Shown: one piece after another, positions 49,930 to 58,507 of the stretch | Layout of the letters: each line of letters opens with the position of its first letter | How positions within the stretch are numbered: the first letter of the stretch is position 1 | Source: Paraburkholderia solisilvae | Lineage (GTDB): Bacteria > Pseudomonadota > Gammaproteobacteria > Burkholderiales > Burkholderiaceae | Assembly: GCF_902859875.1 (NCBI RefSeq) | Contig: NZ_CADIKF010000017.1 | Span: 1 to 64,000, forward strand | Length of the DNA: 64,000 bases | Direction: 5' to 3' | Program-made: the position numbers and the translations under genes | The notes under the pieces: model-generated | The model's database searches: none | Told to the model about the DNA's origin: nothing | Seen by the model: the letters and a program-made list of their open reading frames with translations, nothing else

Positions 49930-52020
49930 TCAGGCTGGAGAAAGCGTGCAGATCGTCTGCACACTGAAGTTATCGAGCGGAATCTCTTCGATCGCCAGCG
50001 CGTCGATGCGAATGCCGAAAGTCTTCAGATGCCGGCGCAGATGCGGACGCAACACCGCGGTCGTAACCAGCACACGCACCCCTTGCGCGTATGCGTCGCT
50101 GAACGCGCGCTGCAGGTGTTCGAGTTCATCGACACCGAGCACGCAAACCGGCTCGCCGTCCGGACCGCTGCGGATCCGGTCTTCGAGTTCCGCCTCCCAC
50201 GACGGCTCGAACACCGCCGCGTCGATGCGCCATGCGTCGAGATCCGCGTAGCGGCGTGCGAGACGCGCACCGAGCGCGATGCGCGCGTCGCGCACCATCC
50301 GGTCGACGCTGCGCTCGCCATCCGGAATACGGATGACGGCTTCGAGAATCGCGCGCAGATTGCGGATCGGCACGCGCTCTTCGAGCAACCGGCGCAGCAC
50401 GCTGGCAAGCAGGACGGGACCGACCGCCTGATCGATCTGCCCCGCGAGTTCGCGAAACTCGATACCGATCTGATTGATCAGGAAGCGCGCCTCCTGCGTG
50501 CCCATGCACTCCGCCGCGGTCTGCTCGCAGACGTCGGCCAGATGCGCGCACAACGCTTCTTCGACGCTTGCCTTGCCGATCTGCGGATCGTCAAGCGACG
50601 CCGCCTCGGCGCTCTTGATCCATACGGCCTTCGGCGCGCCCGGGCTATAGCCCGCTATGCCTTCCATCGTTATCTGCGACTCGCCGCCGCTCACGAGCAC
50701 GTGAGCAGCGACCAGCGTGCCGCTTGCGTACGGCACCTCGTCGATATCGATGATGTAGCGCTCGGCGTCGAGTCGCGCATCGCGCTGCAACGCGAGCCCC
50801 GGAAACGGCAGGCCGAGGCGCGTCATCAGATCGCGCCGCACCTTGCCGAGCTGCGCATCGAAGAGCCGCGGACGCAACGCTTCATATGCATTGGCCCCCA
50901 GGCGCAAGCGCAGAATCGCACTGGTGCCGAGCTCGACGTCGTCCAGAATGCGCTGCGTATAGTTGCCGCCGTCGCGCGTCATCGCCGGCATGAACGGCCG
51001 CTGCGTGCGTTCCAGCGCCGCGGCCTGCCGCATCATCAGGATCGACAGTCCGATCAGCGCGCCGCCCGCCAGCGCGAACTGCACATGCGGAAAGCCGGGG
51101 ATCGCGCCTAGCGCAAAACAGCCGACGCCCGCCATCGCCAGCGCCTTCGGATGCAGCGACAGCTGCCGGAAAATGTCGCCGCCGAGGTTGGTCGGCGCGC
51201 CGCCCGACGATACGCGCGTGACCAGCAGGCCCGCCGCGATCGATACGATCAGCGACGGGACCTGCGAAACGAGACCGTCGCCGACGGTCAGAATGGTGTA
51301 CGTATGCAGCGCGTCGCTGAACGACATGCCGCGCTGCGCAATGCCCACCGCCAGACCGCCCGCAATGTTGACAAGCGCGACGACGAGCCCGGCCACCGCG
51401 TCGCCCTTGACGAACTTCATCGCACCGTCGAGCGAGCCGTAGAAATAGGTCTCGCGCTCCAGTTCGCCGCGCAGCCGCCCGGCCTCGTGCGGCGCGATCA
51501 GGCCGCTGCGCAGATCGGCATCGATGCTCATCTGCCGGCCGGGAATGCCGTCCAGCGTAAAGCGCGCGGACACTTCAGCGACGCGATCGGCTCCCTTCGC
51601 CACCACGATAAACTGAATTGCGGACAGCACGACGAACACGACAATGCCGACCGCGACGTTGCCGCCGACCACCATCTCGCCGAACGCGCCGATGATGTCG
51701 CCCGCATGCGCGTAGAGCAGGATCATCTTCGTCGATGCGATCGCAAGCGCGAGGCGCAGCAAGGTCGTCACGAGCAGCAGCGACGGAAAGCTCGACAATT
51801 GCGCGGCCTTCGTGACGTAGATGGTCGTGCTCAGCATCACGAAGCTCGCGCAGAAGCTCACGCAGATAAAGAAGTCGAGCATGAACGCCGGCACCGGCAG
51901 GATCAGCAGCACGAGCACCGACAGAATGCCGACGCCGACCGCGAGGTCGGCATGGCGCCCGAGCAGTCCGGGCACATCCAGACGCGTCCAGATCGAACGG
52001 TTTTGCATCGGCTTTGACAT
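49930..52020 (-). CDS. sctV: type III secretion export gate SctV (HrcV/LcrD)
   Basis: This 696-residue export gate protein has eight N-terminal membrane helices (first ~310 residues) and a large cytoplasmic domain that forms the nonameric ring. The FHIPEP-family signature RFTLDGIPGRQMSIDADLRSGLI is present, along with FMLDFFICVSFCASFVMLS and the conserved VTRVSSGG. Length is normal. It begins one base after the truncated sctU stop (TGA-T-ATG). Confidence 0.96.
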   Translation of the reverse strand: MSKPMQNRSIWTRLDVPGLLGRHADLAVGVGILSVLVLLILPVPAFMLDFFICVSFCASFVMLSTTIYVTKAAQLSSFPSLLLVTTLLRLALAIASTKMILLYAHAGDIIGAFGEMVVGGNVAVGIVVFVVLSAIQFIVVAKGADRVAEVSARFTLDGIPGRQMSIDADLRSGLIAPHEAGRLRGELERETYFYGSLDGAMKFVKGDAVAGLVVALVNIAGGLAVGIAQRGMSFSDALHTYTILTVGDGLVSQVPSLIVSIAAGLLVTRVSSGGAPTNLGGDIFRQLSLHPKALAMAGVGCFALGAIPGFPHVQFALAGGALIGLSILMMRQAAALERTQRPFMPAMTRDGGNYTQRILDDVELGTSAILRLRLGANAYEALRPRLFDAQLGKVRRDLMTRLGLPFPGLALQRDARLDAERYIIDIDEVPYASGTLVAAHVLVSGGESQITMEGIAGYSPGAPKAVWIKSAEAASLDDPQIGKASVEEALCAHLADVCEQTAAECMGTQEARFLINQIGIEFRELAGQIDQAVGPVLLASVLRRLLEERVPIRNLRAILEAVIRIPDGERSVDRMVRDARIALGARLARRYADLDAWRIDAAVFEPSWEAELEDRIRSGPDGEPVCVLGVDELEHLQRAFSDAYAQGVRVLVTTAVLRPHLRRHLKTFGIRIDALAIEEIPLDNFSVQTICTLSPA

Positions 52021-52021
52021 A

Positions 52022-52762
52022 TCAGCGGCTCAATTCTCTATGTAGCGCGCGGCGGCGGCCCTTCACGTGCGGGTCGCCTTCGCTGTCGCGGTATTCACGT
52101 TTGATTTCTTCCTTGTCCATGCGCAGCCTGCGCCGCCACAGCACACGCTGCATCACGAAGTCGGCGATGGCGGGCGCCAGCTGCGACGCGGCCATCATCG
52201 CGAGCAGCGACGCGCTCGATACGCCGATGTCCGCGAGCAGCATCGGCAGCGACAGCGTGAATGAAGGCACGAGCTGCGCGCACCACTTCACGAACGCATA
52301 CCAGAACACGGCCAGCAAAATCGTGAACTGCGCGAGCGCAATCAGGGTATCGACGATCACCCGCGTGCTGAAAATATTCTTCAGGCCCGACACCGGGTTC
52401 AGACGCTTCAGATCGGGCGTCGCGCGTTTCCATGCAATGACGCCGCGCGTCTGCGCGACTTCCGGCACGACCGCCGCCAAAATGCCGGCGCCCAGCGTGA
52501 CCAACGCCGCGGGCAGCAACGCGGCAAGCGACGACACCACTTGCGCGGATCGCTCGACAAAACCGCGTGCTTCATCGATGCCGGTCACTTCCAGAATCAG
52601 CGTTTGAAAGAGCTGATACAGGTGCGACGACTCGATCACGAGAAAGAGCCACCAGATCAGCCCGCTTGCCGCGGCGCTCGCGTGCACGCTCTTCGCGATG
52701 TCGCCATCCTTGATCGCCTTGCTCAGGCGCTGCGGGGTCGGTGCTTCGGTCTTGTCGCTCAT
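52022..52762 (-). CDS. sctU: type III secretion switch protein SctU (HrcU/YscU), lacking the C-terminal autocleavage domain
   Basis: The 246-residue product begins MSDKTEAPTPQRLSKAIKDGDIAKS, the normal SctU opening, has the four membrane segments and ends in the linker EEIKREYRDSEGDPHVKGRRRALHRELSR. Normal SctU is about 350 residues and continues into a cytoplasmic domain with the NPTH autocleavage loop. Here TGA follows at once and sctV starts one base later, so the whole domain is absent and no NPTH-containing frame was seen elsewhere in the window. The last codons (CTA, AGA, TTG) are rare for this GC-rich DNA. The truncation may be a deletion, and it may disable substrate switching. Confidence 0.9.
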   Translation of the reverse strand: MSDKTEAPTPQRLSKAIKDGDIAKSVHASAAASGLIWWLFLVIESSHLYQLFQTLILEVTGIDEARGFVERSAQVVSSLAALLPAALVTLGAGILAAVVPEVAQTRGVIAWKRATPDLKRLNPVSGLKNIFSTRVIVDTLIALAQFTILLAVFWYAFVKWCAQLVPSFTLSLPMLLADIGVSSASLLAMMAASQLAPAIADFVMQRVLWRRRLRMDKEEIKREYRDSEGDPHVKGRRRALHRELSR

Positions 52763-53481
52763 CGCAGCATCAGGCTCTGTCTGAAGATGATCGCCAGCCG
52801 TTCGACAAACACCGGCACGCAGGACATCGCCGCGAATGAAATCACCATCGCCTTTACCGTGCGCGCCGTCGTAAACGGGTTGAGCCGCTTCACGTGCCGC
52901 GACATCAGGCCGAGCGACAGGTCGACCATCATCATCAGACCGATGAGCGGCATCGCAAGCCGCACGCCTTCGGCGAACGACGCGGCCACGCGCGCGGCCG
53001 AAATCTGCTGGAACAGCTGCTCCAGATTCACGCGTGACGCGCCGGGCGGGCAGATCGCCCACGCGTCGGCGAAGAAGCCGCATACGAAGCGCAGCCCCGC
53101 TCCGGTGAAGAACGTAAGCGCGGCAAACTGCGTAAACAGCGTTTCGAACAGCGCGGATTCCTGCTGGAAGTTCGGGTCGTAGACCGCCGCGATCGAGTAA
53201 CCGCCTTGCTGATCGAGCAGCGCGCCCGCGCATGACGCGACGTGAAACACCGCGCCTAGCAGCAGGCCGAGTGCGACACCCACCAGCGCTTCCATCAGCG
53301 CCGCAAGAATGAACGGCGCCGGCGCGCCCGCTTGCAACGGCAGCACGGCGAATAGCAGCACGAGCGGCACGCGCAGCTTCGTGCCGAGCGAGTCGCCGAA
53401 CGCGAACGGTACGAGGCTGAGCGCCACCGCGGGTCGAATCGAGCAGAACGCGAGTCCCTCGAGATAGCCGAAGACATTCAT
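52759..53481 (-). CDS. sctT: type III secretion export apparatus SctT (HrcT/YscT)
   Basis: This 240-residue membrane protein of the SctT/FliR family has about six membrane segments. Landmarks are FGDSLGTKLRVPLVLLFAVLPL, the Q-rich DQQGGYSIAAVYDPNFQQESALFETLF loop and FAEGVRLAMPLIGLMMMVDLSLGLMSRHVKRLNPF. The ATG at 53481 was chosen over the preceding TTG; it lies two bases after the sctS stop. The 3' end overlaps sctU by four bases. Confidence 0.94.
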   Translation of the reverse strand: MNVFGYLEGLAFCSIRPAVALSLVPFAFGDSLGTKLRVPLVLLFAVLPLQAGAPAPFILAALMEALVGVALGLLLGAVFHVASCAGALLDQQGGYSIAAVYDPNFQQESALFETLFTQFAALTFFTGAGLRFVCGFFADAWAICPPGASRVNLEQLFQQISAARVAASFAEGVRLAMPLIGLMMMVDLSLGLMSRHVKRLNPFTTARTVKAMVISFAAMSCVPVFVERLAIIFRQSLMLR

Positions 53482-53483
53482 GG

Positions 53484-53759
53484 TCAATGCACGCGGCCCG
53501 CGGCAATAAACTCGAACACATGTTCGAGAAAACGCGTCACTTCGCGGCTAGCCCACGGCGCGGTGACGATCAGCGTCATGCCGACGCAAATGATCTTCGC
53601 GCCGTACGGAAGCGTCTGGTCCTGAATCTGCAGAATGGACTGGACGAGGCCGAGCAGCAGACCCACACCGGTCGCGACCGCGAGCGCGGGCAGCGACAGC
53701 CAGAACACGAGCAACAGCGCGTCGCTGGAAAGCGACGTGAGCGACGGAAACGAACTCAT
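53484..53759 (-). CDS. sctS: type III secretion export apparatus SctS (HrcS/YscS)
   Basis: This 91-residue protein is the FliQ/SctS family: two membrane helices with ALLLVFWLSLPALAVATGVGLLLGLVQSILQIQDQTLPYGAKIICVGMTLIVTAPW, where LLLGLVQSxLQIQDQTLP is the family signature. It assembles with SctR and SctT into the helical export channel. Its start overlaps the sctR stop by four bases (ATGA). Confidence 0.95.
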   Translation of the reverse strand: MSSFPSLTSLSSDALLLVFWLSLPALAVATGVGLLLGLVQSILQIQDQTLPYGAKIICVGMTLIVTAPWASREVTRFLEHVFEFIAAGRVH

Positions 53760-54403
53760 TTGATGTAACTGATGATCAGCCCGTGAATCAGCCGCGAGAT
53801 GCCGGACACGGAGACCAGCACGAATAGTTTGAGCGGAATCGATACCGTGCTCGGCGACAGCATCATCATGCCCATCGCGGTCAACACGTTGGCCACCACC
53901 AGATCGATCACGAGAAACGCGATGTACAGCAGAAACCCCGCCTCGAAACCGCTCGAGATTTCGCTGATCAGAAACGCGGGAATCAGCAGCGAGAAATCGG
54001 TTTCCTGCGCATCGCGCTCGGGGTCGATCCGCTTGACCGCATTCACCAGAAAGGCACGCTCGGATGGCCGCGAATGCGCGTACAGAAACTCGCCGAGCGG
54101 ACCGCGCACCGCCTTGATCGTCTCCGCCATGCCGGGCATCGCGCCGCTTTCGAGCCGCTCGTCGAGCGACAGCTCCGCGCCGATCTTCGACATCACCGGC
54201 GCCATCACGACGAGCGTCGCCGCGATCGCGAGACCGGCGATCGCGGTGTTGCCGGGCGCCTGCTGCACGCCGAGCGCCGAGCGCAGCAACGTCAGTACGA
54301 TGCTGAACTTGGTGAACGACGTGACCATCACGACGATAAACGGCATCAGACCCAGCACCGCCATCAGTCCGATGATCGAGATCGGGTCCAGCGGCGCGTT
54401 CAT
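53756..54403 (-). CDS. sctR: type III secretion export apparatus SctR (HrcR/YscR)
   Basis: This 215-residue FliP/SctR family protein has the hydrophobic start IIGLMAVLGLMPFIVVMVTSFTKFSIVLTLLRSALGVQQAPGN and the end FEAGFLLYIAFLVIDLVVANVLTAMGMMMLSPSTVSIPLKLFVL, both near-invariant in the family. Four membrane segments are expected. The ATG at 54403 overlaps the sctQ stop by four bases. Confidence 0.96.
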   Translation of the reverse strand: MNAPLDPISIIGLMAVLGLMPFIVVMVTSFTKFSIVLTLLRSALGVQQAPGNTAIAGLAIAATLVVMAPVMSKIGAELSLDERLESGAMPGMAETIKAVRGPLGEFLYAHSRPSERAFLVNAVKRIDPERDAQETDFSLLIPAFLISEISSGFEAGFLLYIAFLVIDLVVANVLTAMGMMMLSPSTVSIPLKLFVLVSVSGISRLIHGLIISYIK

Positions 54404-55383
54404 GCGTCGGCATCCGGATTCGCGCGGTGCGGCAGGTCCGTGATGCGCACGCCCAGTGCGTCGTCGATATCGATCAGCTCGCCGCGCGCGAACGGCACGC
54501 CCTGGCACAGCAGGGTCACCGCGCGCTCCCGCACCGGTATCCGCAATGACAGGATCGAACCCGCACGCAGATGGGTCAACTCATGCACCGACAGCGAGAC
54601 GGTGCCGAGCACCGCATCGAACGCAAAGGTCAGCGCGTCGACGGCGATAAACTCGCTGGTCATTTCCGGTTGATCCTTTTCATCGTCGATCAGGGGACGC
54701 TCTACCAAGATTTCCTCTCCAGAGATTTGCAGCAGAATGCGGCGCGCGCCATGTCGCAACGGCACGCGCAAGTAATACGACGCACGCTCGAGCAGCAACG
54801 CATCGCCGGGTCTGATGCGGCGCAAGCGCGTGAGCGACAGCGAAGGGCCGGCCATGCATAGCGGCACCGGCACCCGCAGACGCCTGCCCAACCCGTCGAC
54901 GCCGGCCGCCGGCGCGGGGCGACGCCGCAACCATTGATCGACCGCTTCGCAATGAAACGAAAAATGCGCGGCGCGTCCGCTTTGCACCTGCGTGACCGAC
55001 ATTCCATAAACGCCGGCTGGCGGCATCGCATCGAATGCGATGTGCCGAAGCTCGAATGAGAACCCGAATGCGCCCTCGAGCGCGGACAGCCAGTCCTCCA
55101 GTGCATCTGCGACGAGTGCGCGCGCGTCGGCGTCCTCGCGCGGCAACGGACGCGCGGGCAATTCGGGCAGCAATGCCCGTGCATCGCAATCGAGCGTGAA
55201 CGGCTGTCCGGATGCCGTGCCGACGAGCCTGAGCGGATAGCGCGCCCGGCATGTCTCGAACTGCAACAGATAGCGGCGCACGCCGACACGCACCGGCCAG
55301 GGCGCGGCGAAATGCAGCGCCGCTACGTTCAGACGCTCGGCGTCGGCTTGCGTGAGACGGCTCATACCGATGAGCGGATTCAC
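54400..55383 (-). CDS. sctQ: type III secretion cytoplasmic ring protein SctQ (HrcQ/YscQ)
   Basis: This 327-residue protein has a variable N-terminal part and a C-terminal SpoA/FliN-type domain (about residues 240-320: FAFDAVLGTVSLSVHELTHLRAGSILSLRIPV, then RGELIDIDDALGVRITDL). SctQ forms the sorting platform that presents substrates to the ATPase. The gene opens with GTG overlapping the sctL stop by four bases; an ATG is seven codons in. A candidate internal start at 54663 could give a separate C-terminal form. Confidence 0.92.
   Translation of the reverse strand: MNPLIGMSRLTQADAERLNVAALHFAAPWPVRVGVRRYLLQFETCRARYPLRLVGTASGQPFTLDCDARALLPELPARPLPREDADARALVADALEDWLSALEGAFGFSFELRHIAFDAMPPAGVYGMSVTQVQSGRAAHFSFHCEAVDQWLRRRPAPAAGVDGLGRRLRVPVPLCMAGPSLSLTRLRRIRPGDALLLERASYYLRVPLRHGARRILLQISGEEILVERPLIDDEKDQPEMTSEFIAVDALTFAFDAVLGTVSLSVHELTHLRAGSILSLRIPVRERAVTLLCQGVPFARGELIDIDDALGVRITDLPHRANPDADA
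54661..54678 (-). promoter_or_regulatory. candidate internal translation start for a short SctQ-C
   Basis: An in-frame ATG at 54663 lies ten bases after AAGGA and would start an 87-residue SpoA-only protein. Yersinia YscQ is known to produce a similar C-terminal product of about 88 residues by internal initiation, so this site deserves attention. The AAGGA to ATG spacing is slightly long. Confidence 0.45.
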
Positions 55384-56147
55384 GGCGCGTCTCCCTCGTG
55401 TGCACCGTGCGTGGTCCGCCCGTGCTGAACATCGCGCGCGTTGCGCGCACGCGGGCCGATCGCATCGATCACGTCGCGCAGTCCCCGCTCCACTACCGCA
55501 AACTGTCTGTCGACGGCCTCGTCGAGACCGCGGTACTCGCCCAGCATCGCACCGATCGCATCGCGGATACCGCGTTCCAGCGCACTTAATTGCATGCGCA
55601 AGCTGCCGTCAATCACGCCGCGCTCCGTTTCGACGATGCACGAATGAGGCGGCAAGCCGGCATCTGCCAGTACGGTAAACAGCGGCGCGGCGAGTTCCTG
55701 TTCGAGCCGCGCGATCAGACGCTTCGCTTCGCGATAGTCGACATTCGATACGCGCAGCGACATCACCTGCTGCGAACGCGATGCGGCAATGCAGCGGCGC
55801 AACTGGTTTGGCAACGCCGCCGCCGGCGGCAGCTTGCCGATGATCAGCACGAGCGCATCCAGTGCGACGCGCACGAGGCGTTCCTCCACGCAGCGCGCGA
55901 CAAACGATGCAGCCGCATGCGGCATCGCAAAGTCGCGGACCGCTGCGGCACGCCCCGCGTCGTAGCCTCGCCGCCACGCGCGGCGTTTCATTTCGCGTAC
56001 ACGCGCGGCGAGGCGCGATGTCTCGCGCGCCGCATCGTTCGCGCGCGCGTCATCGAGCGCGCGCAGATCCTCCAGTTCGACGAGATCGGCCGCCGACACG
56101 TAGCCGTCCGATTCGATGCGCCAGTTTCCTTTCTTGCAGATCAGCAC
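55380..56147 (-). CDS. sctL: type III secretion stator protein SctL (HrpE/YscL)
   Basis: This 255-residue protein is the FliH/SctL-type ATPase regulator. An N-terminal helical region rich in Arg, Glu and Ala (residues 20-80, with SAADLVELEDLRALDDARANDAARETSRLAARVREMKRRAWRRGYDAGRAAA) leads into a C-terminal domain with VNQLRRCIAASRS-like and SCIVETERGVIDGSLRMQLSALERGI segments, the latter a SctL signature. It opens with GTG and overlaps sctK by seven bases. The ~50-residue C-terminal tail after the signature is extended. Confidence 0.9.
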   Translation of the reverse strand: MLICKKGNWRIESDGYVSAADLVELEDLRALDDARANDAARETSRLAARVREMKRRAWRRGYDAGRAAAVRDFAMPHAAASFVARCVEERLVRVALDALVLIIGKLPPAAALPNQLRRCIAASRSQQVMSLRVSNVDYREAKRLIARLEQELAAPLFTVLADAGLPPHSCIVETERGVIDGSLRMQLSALERGIRDAIGAMLGEYRGLDEAVDRQFAVVERGLRDVIDAIGPRARNARDVQHGRTTHGAHEGDAP

Positions 56148-56722
56148 GCTTCACCCCGCATCAGTTGCCATGCGTCGTCGACGAGCGCGCGCGCAGCCTC
56201 GATGGTTATATCGACGGCACGAAAACGCTGCGCGGCATCGACGACCTCACGCGGCATGCGCAGACGCAGCCACATGTGCTGCACTTCACCGCCGTCGCTC
56301 AGCCCGCGAAGCGACAACGCGAGCCCCGCGGCGGTCATCGCGCGGCGGTCGAAGAAATCGAGCGGCGCGCCGACCGGCAGATCGTCCGCATCACCGCGCG
56401 CGTGTTGTTGAATCTTGCGCAGTACGTGCGGGGCGACGTTTCTCGCGAACGCGAGATGCGCCGACCCCGCTACGACGCGGCGCAGCGAACGCGAACACGC
56501 GAGCGCGGCGCTGACGCGGAACAGGCGCGCGCATGCGGCACGCGGCAAGGCGCCGACACACGGCAGCGTTTGCGTGAAATCGATACGACCCAATTGCGGG
56601 TATTCGGCGATCAGCCGCGTGCTCGCTTCAGCAAGCGCACGTTCGCCGCGAATCGGTGTGTCGCGCATCAACCAGCTGTGATGCGCCCATTTGCCGATCG
56701 ACAACGCGGATAGAGCCGTCAT
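56141..56722 (-). CDS. sctK: type III secretion sorting-platform protein SctK (YscK/HrpD-like)
   Basis: This 193-residue protein lies between sctJ and sctL, where yscK/sctK homologues are found, and has the family's loosely conserved alpha-helical pattern (LFRVSAALACSRSLRRVVAGSAHLAFARNVAPHVLRKIQ, MPREVVDAAQRF). SctK links SctQ pods to SctD. Sequence similarity in this family is low, so the name depends partly on position. ATG at 56722 overlaps the sctJ stop by four bases. Confidence 0.82.
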   Translation of the reverse strand: MTALSALSIGKWAHHSWLMRDTPIRGERALAEASTRLIAEYPQLGRIDFTQTLPCVGALPRAACARLFRVSAALACSRSLRRVVAGSAHLAFARNVAPHVLRKIQQHARGDADDLPVGAPLDFFDRRAMTAAGLALSLRGLSDGGEVQHMWLRLRMPREVVDAAQRFRAVDITIEAARALVDDAWQLMRGEAC

Positions 56723-57546
56723 CGCGTGTCTCCTTTCGCTTGCGCGGCCAGTGGCGCTTTGCCGTCGGCTTCAGAGGCCGGTGCGCGGCGGCGCCGGCCG
56801 CGCCCTGAAAACGCGGATGAAAATGAGCGGATGCCGCGACGCCATACCCACACCGACATACTGAGCAACATCACACCGGCCGCGATCGCAAGCAGCACGA
56901 GCGTTGCGCTCGCATGTTCGTCGCGTTCGCGCTCTGTCGCGCAGGCGCTGCCGCCGCCGCATGCGTCGGCGGCGACGAGCACCGGCGTGACGGGAATCAG
57001 CGTCAGGTTCACGCGATCGGGCGTGAGTCCCTCGACGCCGCCCGCGACGAGCGCGCGAATCCTGTCGCGCATCAGCTCGAGGTTGTAGTCGGTGCGATAA
57101 CGCAGCATCACCGATGCGGACGGCGGCGTGACGAGGCCGAGCACCGGGTCCCGCTCGGGCTGCACGATATGCACGCGTGCAACCAGCACGCCATCGATTT
57201 TCTCCAGCGTTTCCGAAAGCTCCTGCGATACGCCGAAGATGAAGCGAACCCGGTCTTCGTCCGGATTCGAAATGAGCCCCTGACGGCTGAACAGTTCGCC
57301 GAGATTCGCGTGGCCGCTGCGCGGCAGCGCATACGCACCCGCCAGCTCAGTCGCGGCGACCGCGTCGCGACTGTCGACCGACACGGTCCACGTCTTGTCG
57401 GGATTGCGCTGTTTGGCGCCTTCGATACCGTGACGACTCAGCACCGCGACGATGCGATTCGCCTGGTCTTCGTCGAGCCCTTCGAATAGCGACGTCTTGC
57501 AGCCGGCGAGCAGCACGAACGACAGCACGATCAGCAGGCGCCGCAT
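56719..57546 (-). CDS. sctJ: type III secretion inner-membrane ring lipoprotein SctJ (HrcJ/YscJ)
   Basis: This 275-residue protein has a lipoprotein signal with lipobox ending at Cys16 (VLLAGC), the two ring-building domains typical of YscJ/FliF (LFEGLDEDQANRIVAVLSRHGIEGAKQ; RVRFIFGVSQELSETLEKIDGVLVARVHIVQPERDP), and a C-terminal transmembrane helix (VLLAIAAGVMLLSMSVWVW) with a basic tail. It forms the inner-membrane ring with SctD. ATG at 57546 overlaps the sctI stop by one base (TGATG). Confidence 0.95.
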   Translation of the reverse strand: MRRLLIVLSFVLLAGCKTSLFEGLDEDQANRIVAVLSRHGIEGAKQRNPDKTWTVSVDSRDAVAATELAGAYALPRSGHANLGELFSRQGLISNPDEDRVRFIFGVSQELSETLEKIDGVLVARVHIVQPERDPVLGLVTPPSASVMLRYRTDYNLELMRDRIRALVAGGVEGLTPDRVNLTLIPVTPVLVAADACGGGSACATERERDEHASATLVLLAIAAGVMLLSMSVWVWRRGIRSFSSAFSGRGRRRRAPASEADGKAPLAAQAKGDTR

Positions 57547-57935
57547 CAATTGCCTCGCGCCAATGTCTGCACGCCGTTGGTAAAGTGGTCGGCTACTTTC
57601 TTGTACAACTGCAGCGCCTCCGCATTCATGTTGATATGCGTGCGCAGCCTGAACACATCGGCGGGCTTCAACGCGCCGCCCAGCACGCGCTGGACTTCCT
57701 GATCCAGATTCTCGGTCGATGCCCGGGAGCCTTCTTCGGCACGCTCGATCCATGCGACGCTGCGCGACGCCGCGTCGTCGGTGAATGCGCTGCGGCGCGC
57801 GTCGGCCGAGGCGACCGGCGGCCCGGAGAGCGGGTCGCCGAGGGGGTACGGGGCGGCGCCGGCTGCGTCGAATGATGGCGTCGCCGGCTGAACTTCGGGA
57901 ATAGTCACTGCAATGGCGGGAATGTGCGGCACCAT
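57546..57935 (-). CDS. sctI: type III secretion inner rod protein SctI (HrpB/YscI)
   Basis: This 129-residue protein has the SctI layout: a variable Pro/Ala/Ser-rich N terminus and a C-terminal amphipathic segment (residues 97-127: ADVFRLRTHINMNAEALQLYKKVADHFTNGVQTLARGN) ending in the family-type L-x-x-[GQ]N. SctI anchors the needle to the basal body. Its position just upstream of sctJ with a TGATG overlap agrees. The ATG at 57935 was preferred over the longer frame. Confidence 0.88.
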   Translation of the reverse strand: MVPHIPAIAVTIPEVQPATPSFDAAGAAPYPLGDPLSGPPVASADARRSAFTDDAASRSVAWIERAEEGSRASTENLDQEVQRVLGGALKPADVFRLRTHINMNAEALQLYKKVADHFTNGVQTLARGN

Positions 57936-58018
57936 CTTGTTCTCTTCAATGAGTGTTCTGCGGTGAAAGCATGGACGTTCGAACCGGGCACGGACCATCC
58001 GGATGCCCGGGCTGCCGA

Positions 58019-58038
58019 GGCGCCCCGTTCAGGGCGCC
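58019..58038 (-). terminator. GC-rich hairpin without T run between the needle-like gene and sctI
   Basis: GGCGCCC (58019-58025) and GGGCGCC (58032-58038) form a 7-bp stem. Lacking a T run, it may act as an mRNA-stabilising or attenuating stem rather than a full terminator, leaving the needle-like gene more highly expressed than the rest. Confidence 0.4.
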
Positions 58039-58066
58039 CCAACCCCTTGCGGGAGAAAAAGCGGGC

Positions 58067-58324
58067 TTAGCGCAACAGCGCCATCACCGACTGATTGCGG
58101 CTCTGCTCGAGCATTGCCGCGGTCTGCGCCGCTTCAGACTCCTTGTTGGCGGCCTGCTTGGCGGCTTGCGCGTCCTGCGGCGTACCGCTCTGCGCAGACT
58201 TGGTCGCTGCCGCGTCCTTGCCGCGCGTCGCGTTGCCCAATGCGTTGTAGACGGTGCCGTTGTCGTAGCCGCCGCCCGCCGCGCCGTACTGGCCCGCGTA
58301 CGGGCTGATTGCACCTATAGCCAT
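58067..58324 (-). CDS. small Ala/Gln-rich protein, candidate needle or pilin subunit
   Basis: This 85-residue protein lies between sctD and sctI, where needle-subunit genes (yscF-like) are normally found, and is of needle size. Its composition (Ala, Gln, Gly and Asn) and C-terminal amphipathic helix (KQAANKESEAAQTAAMLEQSRNQSVMALL) also fit a small helical filament subunit. It does not show the clear YscF/PrgI signature, so the assignment is positional and uncertain. The hairpin downstream suggests separate, high expression, as expected for a filament protein. ATG 58324 was chosen over the longer frame. Confidence 0.55.
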   Translation of the reverse strand: MAIGAISPYAGQYGAAGGGYDNGTVYNALGNATRGKDAAATKSAQSGTPQDAQAAKQAANKESEAAQTAAMLEQSRNQSVMALLR

Positions 58325-58507
58325 GATTTCGATCCTCAAAGTTTGATCACGCGTATTTCTGCGGAGCGACTGCTCCATCGACCGCCTGCCTGGCGACGCG
58401 CGCGCCCGGCAAGCGGAGCGGGACGCTCGACTGCTGCGCCCGATTCCTGTTTTCCGTCGAAAGGTGAATGGGTGGGTTGGCCCTGTTGCTGGCTCTTCAG
58501 CGCGCGA

